DNA of 64,000 bases from Corynebacterium canis (GTDB lineage: Bacteria > Actinomycetota > Actinomycetes > Mycobacteriales > Mycobacteriaceae): the NCBI RefSeq assembly GCF_030408595.1, contig NZ_CP047080.1, positions 2,498,866 to 2,562,865 of the forward strand. The letters run 5' to 3'. This document shows positions 54,864 to 64,000 of this stretch, one piece after another. Both the position numbers and the translations under genes were made by a program. The first letter of the stretch is position 1, and every line of letters begins with the position of its first letter. The notes below the pieces were generated by a model that saw nothing but the letters and a program-made list of their open reading frames with translations, was not told where the DNA came from and did no database searches.

Positions 54864-55583
54864 TTAGTTGCCGCCGGTGACGGTGGCAACCCAGTTATCT
54901 AGCGGGACGTCTTCGCCGTTGTAGATCACGTGCGGCGAGGAGACCTTGCCGATTTCGCCTTCGAGTTTCTTGGTGGCGGCTTCGGCGGACTTGACGTAGT
55001 CCTCATGCTTTTCGCCGCCCTCCGAGATCTTCTTCACCACGTCGTCGGCAACGCCCATTTTCTCGGCGGCGCGGGCGAATTCGGCGTCGCCCCAACCGCT
55101 CAGGTTTGCCTGCTCGGCCATCAGCGCGGCGCGGAAATTCCAGTAGTTCTTGGCATCGCCAGCTTGGGCGATCCGCTGCGCTGCGGCACCTGCGCGGGAG
55201 GACTGGCCGTCCGTGCTGCCACGGTCGAGGAAGTTCAGGCTGTGCACCTTCACGATGAGCTTGCCATCCTCGATGGCCTTCTTCATGTCGGCGTCAGTGA
55301 ACTCGGCGAGCTTGGCGCAAGCCGGGCAGGAGAAGTCCTCGTAAAGATCAACGGTGGGGGTGGAATCGTTCGCCTTCGAGGACTTCAACACCGTGGCGTT
55401 GTCTTCGTACTTCAGGTCGAATGAAACGTTTTCCTGCTCGCGATCGACAAAGACGTCCGTCTTCGCGTCCTTTCCGCTGATCACAATGTATCCCACGAGC
55501 GCGACTGCGAGGAGCAGCACAACAAGCAACGCCCAAAGGAATCCGTTGCCCTTCTCGTTAGGGTTTTTTACTTTCTTGCTCAC
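54864..55583 (-). CDS. DsbA-family thiol-disulfide oxidoreductase, membrane-anchored
   Basis: 239 residues from GTG 55583. N-terminal anchor helix (FLWALLVVLLLAVALVGYIV), then an extracytoplasmic thioredoxin fold with redox motif CPAC in VDLYEDFSCPACAKLAEF and the cis-Pro region VSSPHVIYNGEDVPLDN. Expected to oxidise cysteines in secreted proteins. Of the DSBA-like group found as cg2799-type proteins beside pgm in corynebacteria. Downstream of the MauE-like gene by 18 bases, so one operon. Confidence 0.9.
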   Translation of the reverse strand: MSKKVKNPNEKGNGFLWALLVVLLLAVALVGYIVISGKDAKTDVFVDREQENVSFDLKYEDNATVLKSSKANDSTPTVDLYEDFSCPACAKLAEFTDADMKKAIEDGKLIVKVHSLNFLDRGSTDGQSSRAGAAAQRIAQAGDAKNYWNFRAALMAEQANLSGWGDAEFARAAEKMGVADDVVKKISEGGEKHEDYVKSAEAATKKLEGEIGKVSSPHVIYNGEDVPLDNWVATVTGGN

Positions 55584-55601
55584 TTGGTTCCTTTTAACGT
55601 T

Positions 55602-56099
55602 TTAGGGGTAAATGGCGAATCGCCGGAACGGACGATAAGCCGTCCACGCCGCCATTGCAATGAACACCAGGTCTCTGAGAATCTCCCACAGGTAAGTCCA
55701 CCCTGTCACGGATTCATCGTAACCGCCACCGCCAAAGCAACCACAGTCAATGCTAAGACCGCGGGCCCAAGCGGAGGCGATTCCTCCAATGAATCCAAGA
55801 AAGATTAAGGCGGAAATAATCCCAGTCCACCGCAGAAATACCCCAAGGATAAGAAGTACACCAAGCGCAATCTCTAGCGGCGGCAAAATCTCAGCAATGA
55901 GGTAGCTGGTTTGTGCGTCAAATATCTCATAGGCAACCACCGACTGGCGGGTTTCCATGGGGTCGATAATTTTCAGCCATCCACTCACAATCCACACGGC
56001 GGCGAGGCCAAACCGCGCAATCGCGGAAACAATCTCGCTCACGGTGCCCAACGAGGGCGTCGATACGTTTTTTACGGCTGTAGACACAGTCCCCCACAA
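55602..56099 (-). CDS. MauE/DoxX-like redox-partner membrane protein
   Basis: About 165 residues, four membrane helices. The signature is SIDCGCFGGGG in the third loop, a cysteine pair typical of MauE-type proteins that hand electrons or disulfides between membrane and exported thioredoxins; FGLAAVWIVSGWLKIIDP opens the domain. No ATG is present; TTG 56099 is set seven bases after GGAGGGGAG, with GTG 56087 as an alternative. Probably reoxidises or reduces the DsbA-like protein encoded next to it. Confidence 0.82.
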   Translation of the reverse strand: MWGTVSTAVKNVSTPSLGTVSEIVSAIARFGLAAVWIVSGWLKIIDPMETRQSVVAYEIFDAQTSYLIAEILPPLEIALGVLLILGVFLRWTGIISALIFLGFIGGIASAWARGLSIDCGCFGGGGYDESVTGWTYLWEILRDLVFIAMAAWTAYRPFRRFAIYP

Positions 56100-56104
56100 T
56101 AGCA

Positions 56105-56135
56105 AACTCCCCTCCTATCACAGGAGAGGAGTTTT
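56105..56135. terminator. Hairpin between pgm and the MauE-like gene
   Basis: AACTCCCCTCCT (56105-56116) pairs with AGGAGAGGAGTT (56122-56133) with one mismatch. On the minus strand it ends pgm, and its last arm also supplies the ribosome site of the MauE-like gene, so it may modulate that gene's translation. Confidence 0.65.
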
Positions 56136-56156
56136 GGCGAATGATAGATATATCAA

Positions 56157-57815
56157 CTAAGCACCGAGAACGGAGCTTACCAATTCCTGAGCTTCGGTCT
56201 GCACCTTAGCCAAGTGCTCCGCGCCCAGGAAGGACTCGGCGTAAATCTTGTACTTATCCTCCGTCCCGGAAGGCCGCGCCGCAAACCAGGCGTTTTCTGT
56301 GCAAACCTTCAGGCCGCCGATCGGCGCACCGTTTCCGGGGGCGGCGGTAAGTTTCGCGGTGATCGCCTCGCCCGCCAAGGTCGATGCGGTGACCTGTTCG
56401 GGAGAGAGCTTCTTCAGTAGCGCTTTCTGCTCGCGATTCGCCTCGGCGTCAGTACGCGCGTAGGCGGGGGCACCGTATTTCTCGGCGAGCTCGGCGTAAC
56501 GCTGCGAAGGCGTCTTGCCCGTCACGGCGATGATTTCGGAGGCGAGGAGGTCAAGGATAATGCCGTCCTTGTCCGTGGACCACACCGTGCCGTTGTGGCG
56601 GAGGAAGGAAGCCCCCGCGGATTCCTCGCCGCCGAAGCCCACCGAACCGTCGATCAGGCCTGGGACGAACCACTTGAAGCCCACCGGCACCTCGATAAGG
56701 GTGCGGCCCAGCTCGGCCACCACGCGGTCAATCATGGAGGAGGAAACCAAGGTCTTACCCACGGCGGTATCCGCCCCCCAACCCGGCCGGTGTCCGAACA
56801 GGTACTCGATTGCAACGGCGAGGTAGTGGTTCGGGTTCAGCAACCCGGCGTCCGGCGTAACAATGCCGTGGCGGTCCGCGTCTGCGTCATTGCCGGTGGC
56901 GATATCGAACTTATCCCGATTGTGCACCAGCGAGGCCATGGAGTTCGGCGAAGAGCAATCCATGCGGATCTTGCCATCCGTGTCCAACGTCATAAAACGC
57001 CAGGTAGCGTCCACGCGCGGGTTCACCACCGTCAAATCCAGGCCGTGCGCCTCGCCGATAGCGCCCCAATAATCCACGGAGGCCCCACCCATCGGGTCCG
57101 CGCCGATACGCACGCCGGCGTTTTTGATCACCTCAAGGTCGACCACGTTCGGCAGATCCGCGATATAGGTTTGCAGATACTCGTACTTGGTGGCGCGCGG
57201 ATCCAACACCCCTTCGACCGGCACCCTGCTCACGTCCGCGAGGCCGCCCCGCAGGATTTCGTTAGCGCGCGCGGCGATCCAATCCGTGGCGTCGGTGTCC
57301 GCCGGCCCGCCGTTCGGGGGATTGTATTTGAAGCCACCGTCCCGCGGCGGGTTGTGGGAAGGCGTGATCACAATGCCGTCCGCGCGCTTGGGGTCCGTGC
57401 CGGTGACGCCGCCATCCAGCTTGGCGTTGTGGGCCAGGATGGCATGCGATACGGCAGGGGTCGGCGTGTAGCGGCCCGCGGCGTCGACAAACACGGTGAG
57501 GCCGTGCGCGAGCAGTACCTCCAACGCGGAAACCATCGCGGGTTCCGAAAGCGCGTGCGTATCGCGGCCGATAAACACGGGCCCGCTGATGCCGGCGCGC
57601 TGACGGAACTCAACGATGGCCTGCGTGGTGGCCAAAATGTGATTCTCATTAAATGCACTGTCGAGCGAGCTCCCCCGGTGCCCCGACGTACCAAAAACAA
57701 CCTGCTGGTCCGGATTTTCCGCATCCGGCTGACGAGTGTAGTATGCCGTGACCAGCTCGGCAATATCGATTAAATCGCGGTCTTGAGCGAGTTGACCTGC
57801 GCGTTCGTGTGCCAT
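56157..57815 (-). CDS. pgm: Phosphoglucomutase (alpha-D-glucose phosphate-specific)
   Basis: 552 residues from ATG 57815 ([15 protein letters not shown]). Interconverts glucose 1- and 6-phosphate for glycogen, trehalose and wall sugars. GTSGHRGSS is the N-terminal substrate loop; the phospho-serine is in [19 protein letters not shown]; metal Asp residues are in [24 protein letters not shown] is the sugar loop and [18 protein letters not shown] the phosphate-binding end. The longer frame to 57917 lacks conservation. Confidence 0.97.
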   Translation of the reverse strand: MAHERAGQLAQDRDLIDIAELVTAYYTRQPDAENPDQQVVFGTSGHRGSSLDSAFNENHILATTQAIVEFRQRAGISGPVFIGRDTHALSEPAMVSALEVLLAHGLTVFVDAAGRYTPTPAVSHAILAHNAKLDGGVTGTDPKRADGIVITPSHNPPRDGGFKYNPPNGGPADTDATDWIAARANEILRGGLADVSRVPVEGVLDPRATKYEYLQTYIADLPNVVDLEVIKNAGVRIGADPMGGASVDYWGAIGEAHGLDLTVVNPRVDATWRFMTLDTDGKIRMDCSSPNSMASLVHNRDKFDIATGNDADADRHGIVTPDAGLLNPNHYLAVAIEYLFGHRPGWGADTAVGKTLVSSSMIDRVVAELGRTLIEVPVGFKWFVPGLIDGSVGFGGEESAGASFLRHNGTVWSTDKDGIILDLLASEIIAVTGKTPSQRYAELAEKYGAPAYARTDAEANREQKALLKKLSPEQVTASTLAGEAITAKLTAAPGNGAPIGGLKVCTENAWFAARPSGTEDKYKIYAESFLGAEHLAKVQTEAQELVSSVLGA

Positions 57816-57976
57816 AGTGTCCTTCCAAATCCTGCAGAGGCGAATAGTCAAAAGTGCGTGTCCACGTGGCGGCGACACCCTTTCCACCATCTTCCTCCCT
57901 TTTGCCCGCCCGCGCACAGGATTTTTGTTTCGCCGCCCGAATTTGCCCGGCTGCGTCCGCCCCGCTCCCCCGGCCG

Positions 57977-58306
57977 TTATTTATCGCGGCGCCGCAGCAG
58001 CAGCCCGAGCAACACGCACAGCACCAACAGCAGCACCACAAGCCCCGCGATGACCAGCGGCATGTCCCGCACCAAGTCCACCGTCACTTGCAAACTCCCG
58101 TTCGGAGGCGTGGTTTGCGGCAGCTCCGGGCGCCCCACCGCACTTATCGACGCCACGCCTACCGCACCCCCGTGCAGCGGTGCCACGCCGTAGATCATCG
58201 CGCTGCGCCAAATTGAACACATCAATCCCCCGCCCATTGCGACCGCAAATACGGCGAATGCTGCACCGAACTTCCGTTTTCGGTGAGTATAAAATCGCGC
58301 TAACAT
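57977..58306 (-). CDS. Small two-helix membrane protein
   Basis: 109 residues from ATG 58306 with an Arg/Lys-rich opening ([14 protein letters not shown]), a first helix ([19 protein letters not shown]) and a second ([23 protein letters not shown]) ending in RRRDK. The loop between faces out. No family is recognised; the topology and clean frame support a real gene. It is upstream of pgm on the same strand, with 160 bases between. The gap 58307-58654 beyond it holds an AT-rich promoter region and no gene. Confidence 0.65.
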   Translation of the reverse strand: MLARFYTHRKRKFGAAFAVFAVAMGGGLMCSIWRSAMIYGVAPLHGGAVGVASISAVGRPELPQTTPPNGSLQVTVDLVRDMPLVIAGLVVLLLVLCVLLGLLLRRRDK

Positions 58307-58654
58307 ACCGCGATACTAACAATAGGCATAATCGCACGCAAATAAACAATGAAATGGAAATGATAACAGCATGAAATAGCCTTAATATGGCAGCGCGTTC
58401 GCTGCTTGCTACACGCACGGCAAATTGTGTACGTGATTGCTTAAGGACACAATTCAATAACAGCGCCGGCGGGCTGCGGGAGCGCGTTTGCATTTGGGTA
58501 ATGTAGCCATCAACATAAAACGCATTCGTTGTGGAATAAGAATTCGAACGACCCAGAAAACTTGCGACAGGTTGACAAATCCACGGCACGCCGAAAGGGG
58601 CCGGAAAACAACGCCGGGAAGCAATCGCGCGGGACTCGTGGTGTAATCGGAACC

Positions 58655-59128
58655 ATGAACCCGGAAAACTTTCGCGCAACAGAATCCATTGTCATCGACG
58701 CCACGCCCGACGCCATCTACGACACCGTCAGCGACGTCACCCGCACCGGCGAATGGAGCCCCATCGTAGAAACCTGCTGGTGGGAAGACCCCCGCGACGG
58801 CGACCCGCACATCGGCGACGCCTTCCACGGGCGCAACGTCACGCCCGAGCGCACCTGGGAAACCCGCTGCGTGGTCACCGCCGCCGACCGCCCCCACACC
58901 TTCGCTTGGAGCGTAGCCGACGGCGTAGTCAACTGGGGCTTCCACATCGCTCCCGCCGAAGTCGGATCCACCCTCACCGAAACCTGGGAAGTCACCGAAA
59001 AGGGCTTCGAATTCTTCCGGAATAAATACGGCGAGGAGGCCGACACCGCACTCGAAGACCGCCGCCAGGCCGCCCTCTCCGGCATCCCCGCCACCCTCGC
59101 CCGCATCAAAGAAATCCTAGAATCCTGA
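58655..59128 (+). CDS. SRPBCC (polyketide cyclase/START-like) protein
   Basis: 157 residues from ATG 58655. ESIVIDATPDAIYDTVSDVTRTGEWSP is the typical opening of the helix-grip SRPBCC fold; WSVADGVVNWGFHIAPAEVGSTLTETWEV forms the sheet and the last helix ends ATLARIKEIL. These bind hydrophobic ligands in a central cavity; no ligand can be named. TGTAAT ends six bases before the ATG, suggesting a leaderless start. Single gene with its own terminator. Confidence 0.88.
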   Translation: MNPENFRATESIVIDATPDAIYDTVSDVTRTGEWSPIVETCWWEDPRDGDPHIGDAFHGRNVTPERTWETRCVVTAADRPHTFAWSVADGVVNWGFHIAPAEVGSTLTETWEVTEKGFEFFRNKYGEEADTALEDRRQAALSGIPATLARIKEILES

Positions 59129-59152
59129 CCCGCCCACGTCCGGCGGGGTTTT
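59129..59152 (+). terminator. Terminator of the SRPBCC gene
   Basis: CCCGCC-CACGTCC-GGCGGG stem followed by GTTTTA, directly after the stop. Confidence 0.8.
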
Positions 59153-59184
59153 AGGAGCGGGGCGGGAGGCGAGGCGTCGATAAG

Positions 59185-59580
59185 CTAACCAAAGCCGACG
59201 CAGCGGACGGAACCCTTCACCTGGCCCGAACGGCCGTCTGTAAACGTAGCCGGCGCGTCAAACACAATCTCCTCCCCCCGCTTCGACGCCGGCACGCCCA
59301 ACGCCTCCACCACCAGGCCAGAACGGTCCGCATACACGTCCACCGCGTCATCCGCATACGCAATCTCAATCAAACTCGGGCGTTCCGAATCCTGCAACGC
59401 ATCCAACACCACATGAATCGAACCCGACTGGCCATGCTCACACTTCACACTCGCGCCCGAAAACGAACTCGCCGAATTCTGCGCGGTGAACTGGATACTA
59501 TTCACATCCGTGAGGCCGCACGCCGATAAACTCCCGGCGGCAAACCCTAAAGTTACAGCAACGGAAACATAACGATTCAT
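59185..59580 (-). CDS. Small lipoprotein, possibly LpqH-like
   Basis: 131 residues. Signal peptide MNRYVSVAVTLGFAAGSLSAC with a lipobox at Cys21. The mature part has two further Cys (VKCEHGQSG and GSVRCVGFG) that could form one disulfide, and a beta-rich pattern, as in the mycobacterial 19-kDa LpqH family (T-x-G-x-V-x-CE, final R-C-V). The resemblance is by pattern only. Convergent with the SRPBCC gene. Confidence 0.8.
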   Translation of the reverse strand: MNRYVSVAVTLGFAAGSLSACGLTDVNSIQFTAQNSASSFSGASVKCEHGQSGSIHVVLDALQDSERPSLIEIAYADDAVDVYADRSGLVVEALGVPASKRGEEIVFDAPATFTDGRSGQVKGSVRCVGFG

Positions 59581-59664
59581 ACCTCTTAGAGTGACGGCGG
59601 GCTGAAAAAGTTACACGGAGGGGCGCGGGGGCTTGGTGTGTGGTCGGCTGGTCACTCTCCGGTA

Positions 59665-59678
59665 GGTTGTGCACAACC
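59665..59678. repeat. Palindrome GGTTGTGCACAACC
   Basis: Perfect 14-bp palindrome at the edge of the family B array, related to 53717 and 20491. Confidence 0.55.
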
Positions 59679-59889
59679 CTTCTTCGTCGGGTTTGTCTGG
59701 CGGGGTGCGTGTGAGCAAGGTCGGGGCGTTAAAGAGCTGTGGCGACCTGCGGAAATAATGTGTGCGGGGTGGGGTGCGGATCTGCCTGAGGCACATCTGA
59801 CATGGGTGATTTGGTGAGCTGGGGAAACAACGCCGATTTAGAAGCGGTGTGTCGAATCTGCCTGGGCGCGGGTTATTGGTTGGCCGTTG

Positions 59890-60165
59890 AGCTGTTGATC
59901 GGGGCGTATGCGGCCAGTCCATGATGGTGTGCGATTCAAACCCGGCGGCGGCATCGGGGCTGCCTGCACGAGTTGTGATTCGGTAGGTACCGATTGTTCT
60001 GGTGTGCGCAGGCGAGGTCGAGACGCCGACAAGCCTCGGCGACCTGCGGAAACAATGTCTCCGGGGTGGGGGTGTGGATCTGCCTGAGGCAGATCTGACA
60101 GGGGTATTTTGGCGACCTGGGAAAACGACGCTGCTTCGGAAGCGGTGTGTCGAATCTGCCTGAGC
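59890..60165 (+). repeat. Long direct repeat, copy 1
   Basis: About 270 bp, nearly identical to 60385-60660 at a constant offset of 495 bp, covering family B element 2 and about 180 bp upstream of it. Confidence 0.85.
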
Positions 60166-60384
60166 TGGGTACGAGTGGGCGAGGTCGAAACGCCGACCAG
60201 CTGTCGCAACCTGCGGAAACAATATTTACGGGACGGAATGCGAATCTGCCTGAGGCAGATCTGACAAGGGTGATTTCGCGACTTGGGGAAACGCTGCTGC
60301 TTCGGAAGCGGTGTGTCGGATCTGCCTCGGCAAGGGTTATGGCGGCCTGTTGAATCACGTACGATCATCGTTCCTAGGCTGTTG

Positions 60385-60660
60385 ATCTGGTGATTGGGGC
60401 GTATGCGGCCGGTCCATGATGGTGTGCGATTCAAACCCGGCGGCGGCATCGGGGCTGCTTGCACGAGTTGTGGTTCGGTAGGTACCGATTGTTCTGGTGT
60501 GCGCAGGCGAGGTCGAGACGCCGACAAGCCTCGGCGACCTGCGGAAACAATGTCTCCGGGGTGGGGGTGTGGATCTGCCTGAGGCAGATCTGACAGGGGT
60601 ATTTTGGCGACCTGGGAAAACGACGCTGCTTCGGACGCGGCGTGTCGGATCTGCCTGGGC
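60385..60660 (+). repeat. Long direct repeat, copy 2
   Basis: Partner of 59890-60165. A third, more diverged version of the first 100 bases begins near 60866 (GGCTGTTGATCTGGTGATCG). Confidence 0.85.
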
Positions 60661-61372
60661 GAGAGGTGCACAAGCGAGGTTAGGGCGCCGAAAAGCTGTA
60701 GCAACCTGCGGAAACAATGTCTGGGGGTGGGGTGCGAATCTGCCTGAGGCACATCTGCCATGGGCGTTTTGGCGACCTAGGGAAACGACGCCGATTGGGA
60801 AGCGGCGTGTCGGATCTGCCTGGGCGCGGGTTATGGCGGCCTGTTGAATCACGTACGATCATGGTTGCTAGGCTGTTGATCTGGTGATCGGGATATGTGC
60901 GGCCGGCCGAAGGGTGGTGTGCGATCCGCACTCTGCGGCGGCATCGGGGCTGCCGATACAGGTTGTGGTGCGGTAGTTGCCGACTGTTGTCCGATCGTTG
61001 AGTCTGCTCAGGCAGATGTGACGGGCCACTTCTGCATTCCTGGGGAAATGCCACCGTTCGACGGCCGGTGTGTCGAATCTGCCTGAGCTGGGTGCGCGCG
61101 GGCGAAGTCGGGACGTTAAAGAGCTTCGGCGACCTGCGGAAACAATGGTTACGAGGTGGGGGGCGAATCTGCCTGAGGCACATCTGACAGGGGCGGTTTG
61201 GCGTCCTGGGGATTTGTTGCCGATTGAGAAGCGGTGTGTCGGATCTGCCTGGGGCGGATGTGACGCGGCGCGGTGGTTGGTGTGTCGGGTTTGCGTGGGC
61301 GCGGCCCCCTATCGCGCCCTGATTCCTGTTGTGTTTTCGTGTTTGTGTTGTCTTGGTGGGTGTAGACGCGAA

Positions 61373-61401
61373 AACGGCCCGGTTGGTGTGTCCGGGCCGT
61401 T
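61373..61401 (-). terminator. Terminator of the rRNA operon
   Basis: AACGGCCCGG (61373-61382) and CCGGGCCGTT (61392-61401), followed on the minus strand by TTTTCG, about 18 bases after the 5S gene. Confidence 0.85.
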
Positions 61402-61418
61402 AGTGTGTTTGGTTTTGG

Positions 61419-61537
61419 TGTCGGCGGTGTCCTACTCTCCCACACACTGCCGTGTGCAGTACCATTGGCGCTGGTGGGCTTAGCTTCCGGGTTCGGGATG
61501 GGTCCGGGCGTTTCCCCGCCGCTGTTGCCACCGACAA
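61419..61537 (-). rRNA. rrf: 5S ribosomal RNA
   Basis: On the minus strand the gene runs from TTGTCGGTGGCAACAGCGGC through CGAACCCGGAAGCTAAGCCC to AGGACACCGCCGACACC; the ends pair as helix I. End positions are approximate by a few bases. Confidence 0.95.
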
Positions 61538-61589
61538 GTTTTTGGTTTTTGGGGTGGTGTTGGTGGTGGATACTGTGTAGTGGACGCGT

Positions 61590-64000
<2,411 letters not shown>

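Larger units (their letters stand above)
59745..61251 (+). repeat. Family B array, seven elements in the same orientation
   Basis: Elements at 59779-59864, 60077-60162, 60243-60327, 60572-60657, 60737-60822, 61001-61085 (degenerate) and 61166-61251, each 85-86 bp. Each opens with the palindrome (A/G)ATCTGCCTGAGGCASATC, has CCTGGGRAAACGACG in the middle, and ends GTGTCG(A/G)ATCTGCCT. Most are led by GCGACCTGCGGAAACAATG. Long open frames on the minus strand here (up to about 300 codons) are repeat artefacts. Confidence 0.88.

Noticed and set aside
59838..60761. Long open frames on the minus strand through the family B array (up to 307 codons)
   Set aside because: They read as repeating Arg/Pro/Ser/His text that mirrors the DNA repeats; several frames are open at once because of GC bias, and none has a ribosome site or recognisable domain.
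59779..61251. Family B array as a CRISPR
   Set aside because: Units are 85-90 bp with related, not unique, spacers of uneven length (about 80-215 bp), and no cas gene is near.

Overview
The window looks like chromosomal DNA of a Corynebacterium (Mycobacteriales, roughly 60% GC). The evidence is a giant type I fatty acid synthase in one chain, the nrdH-nrdI-nrdE / nrdF / ftn / ctaD / serB neighbourhood typical of corynebacteria, a DUF3817-rdgB-rph-cAMP phosphodiesterase-murI-rhomboid-P1 peptidase-DUF2017-clpS-pncB-dinG order that follows Mycobacterium tuberculosis Rv1329c-Rv1343c, and many starts that sit 6-8 bases behind a TANNNT box (leaderless transcripts). I could not assign the species from sequence alone.

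Layout. 0.4-9.4 kb: fas (minus strand), ending in an 18-bp tandem repeat. 9.5-13.7 kb: accessory stretch with a small hypothetical gene, a DUF559-like nuclease-fold protein, palindromic repeat elements, a tRNA-like relic, a frameshifted ADP-ribosyltransferase toxin relic with an overlapping candidate immunity gene, and tRNA-Leu. 13.7-20.5 kb: two small membrane genes (LprD-like, DUF3817), a membrane protein, a YozG-type regulator followed by two S41-protease paralogues (one lacking its nucleophile), rdgB, rph and a FetAB-like ABC exporter whose two genes are joined by a 15-bp tandem repeat. 20.5-21.8 kb: non-coding repeats. 21.8-32.2 kb: the murI-clpS-pncB block, into which four paralogous single-pass membrane proteins with a common C-terminal domain are scattered. 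32.3-41.4 kb: membrane proteins, dinG, an acyl-CoA ligase, a PTH2-like protein and serB. 41.5-51.7 kb: ctaD, nrdF, ftn, nrdE, a PfkB sugar kinase, nrdI, nrdH (with two NrdR boxes), rpmJ, nadE. 51.7-59.6 kb: PNPOx-like, TetR-like and flavodoxin genes, two tRNA-Ala(GGC), a DsbA-like/MauE-like redox pair, pgm, SRPBCC protein, lipoprotein. 59.6-61.3 kb: a tandem array of seven copies of an 85-90 bp palindromic repeat. 61.4-64.0 kb: 5S and most of 23S rRNA, minus strand.

Themes. Deoxynucleotide synthesis (nrdHIE, nrdF) with manganese/iron handling (ftn), NAD synthesis (pncB, nadE), nucleotide-pool and RNA upkeep (rdgB, rph), cell-wall precursor supply (murI) and envelope thiol oxidation (DsbA/MauE) make up the conserved core.

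The most unusual content is not a protein system but two families of dispersed non-coding repeats. Family B is an 85-90 bp element with three copies of one octamer, two direct and one inverted; about 15 copies are visible here. Family A is a roughly 180 bp double-hairpin element, four copies here. Next in interest are the toxin relic with its immunity gene, the quartet of membrane paralogues, the active/inactive protease pair, and the repeat tract between the coupled ABC genes.
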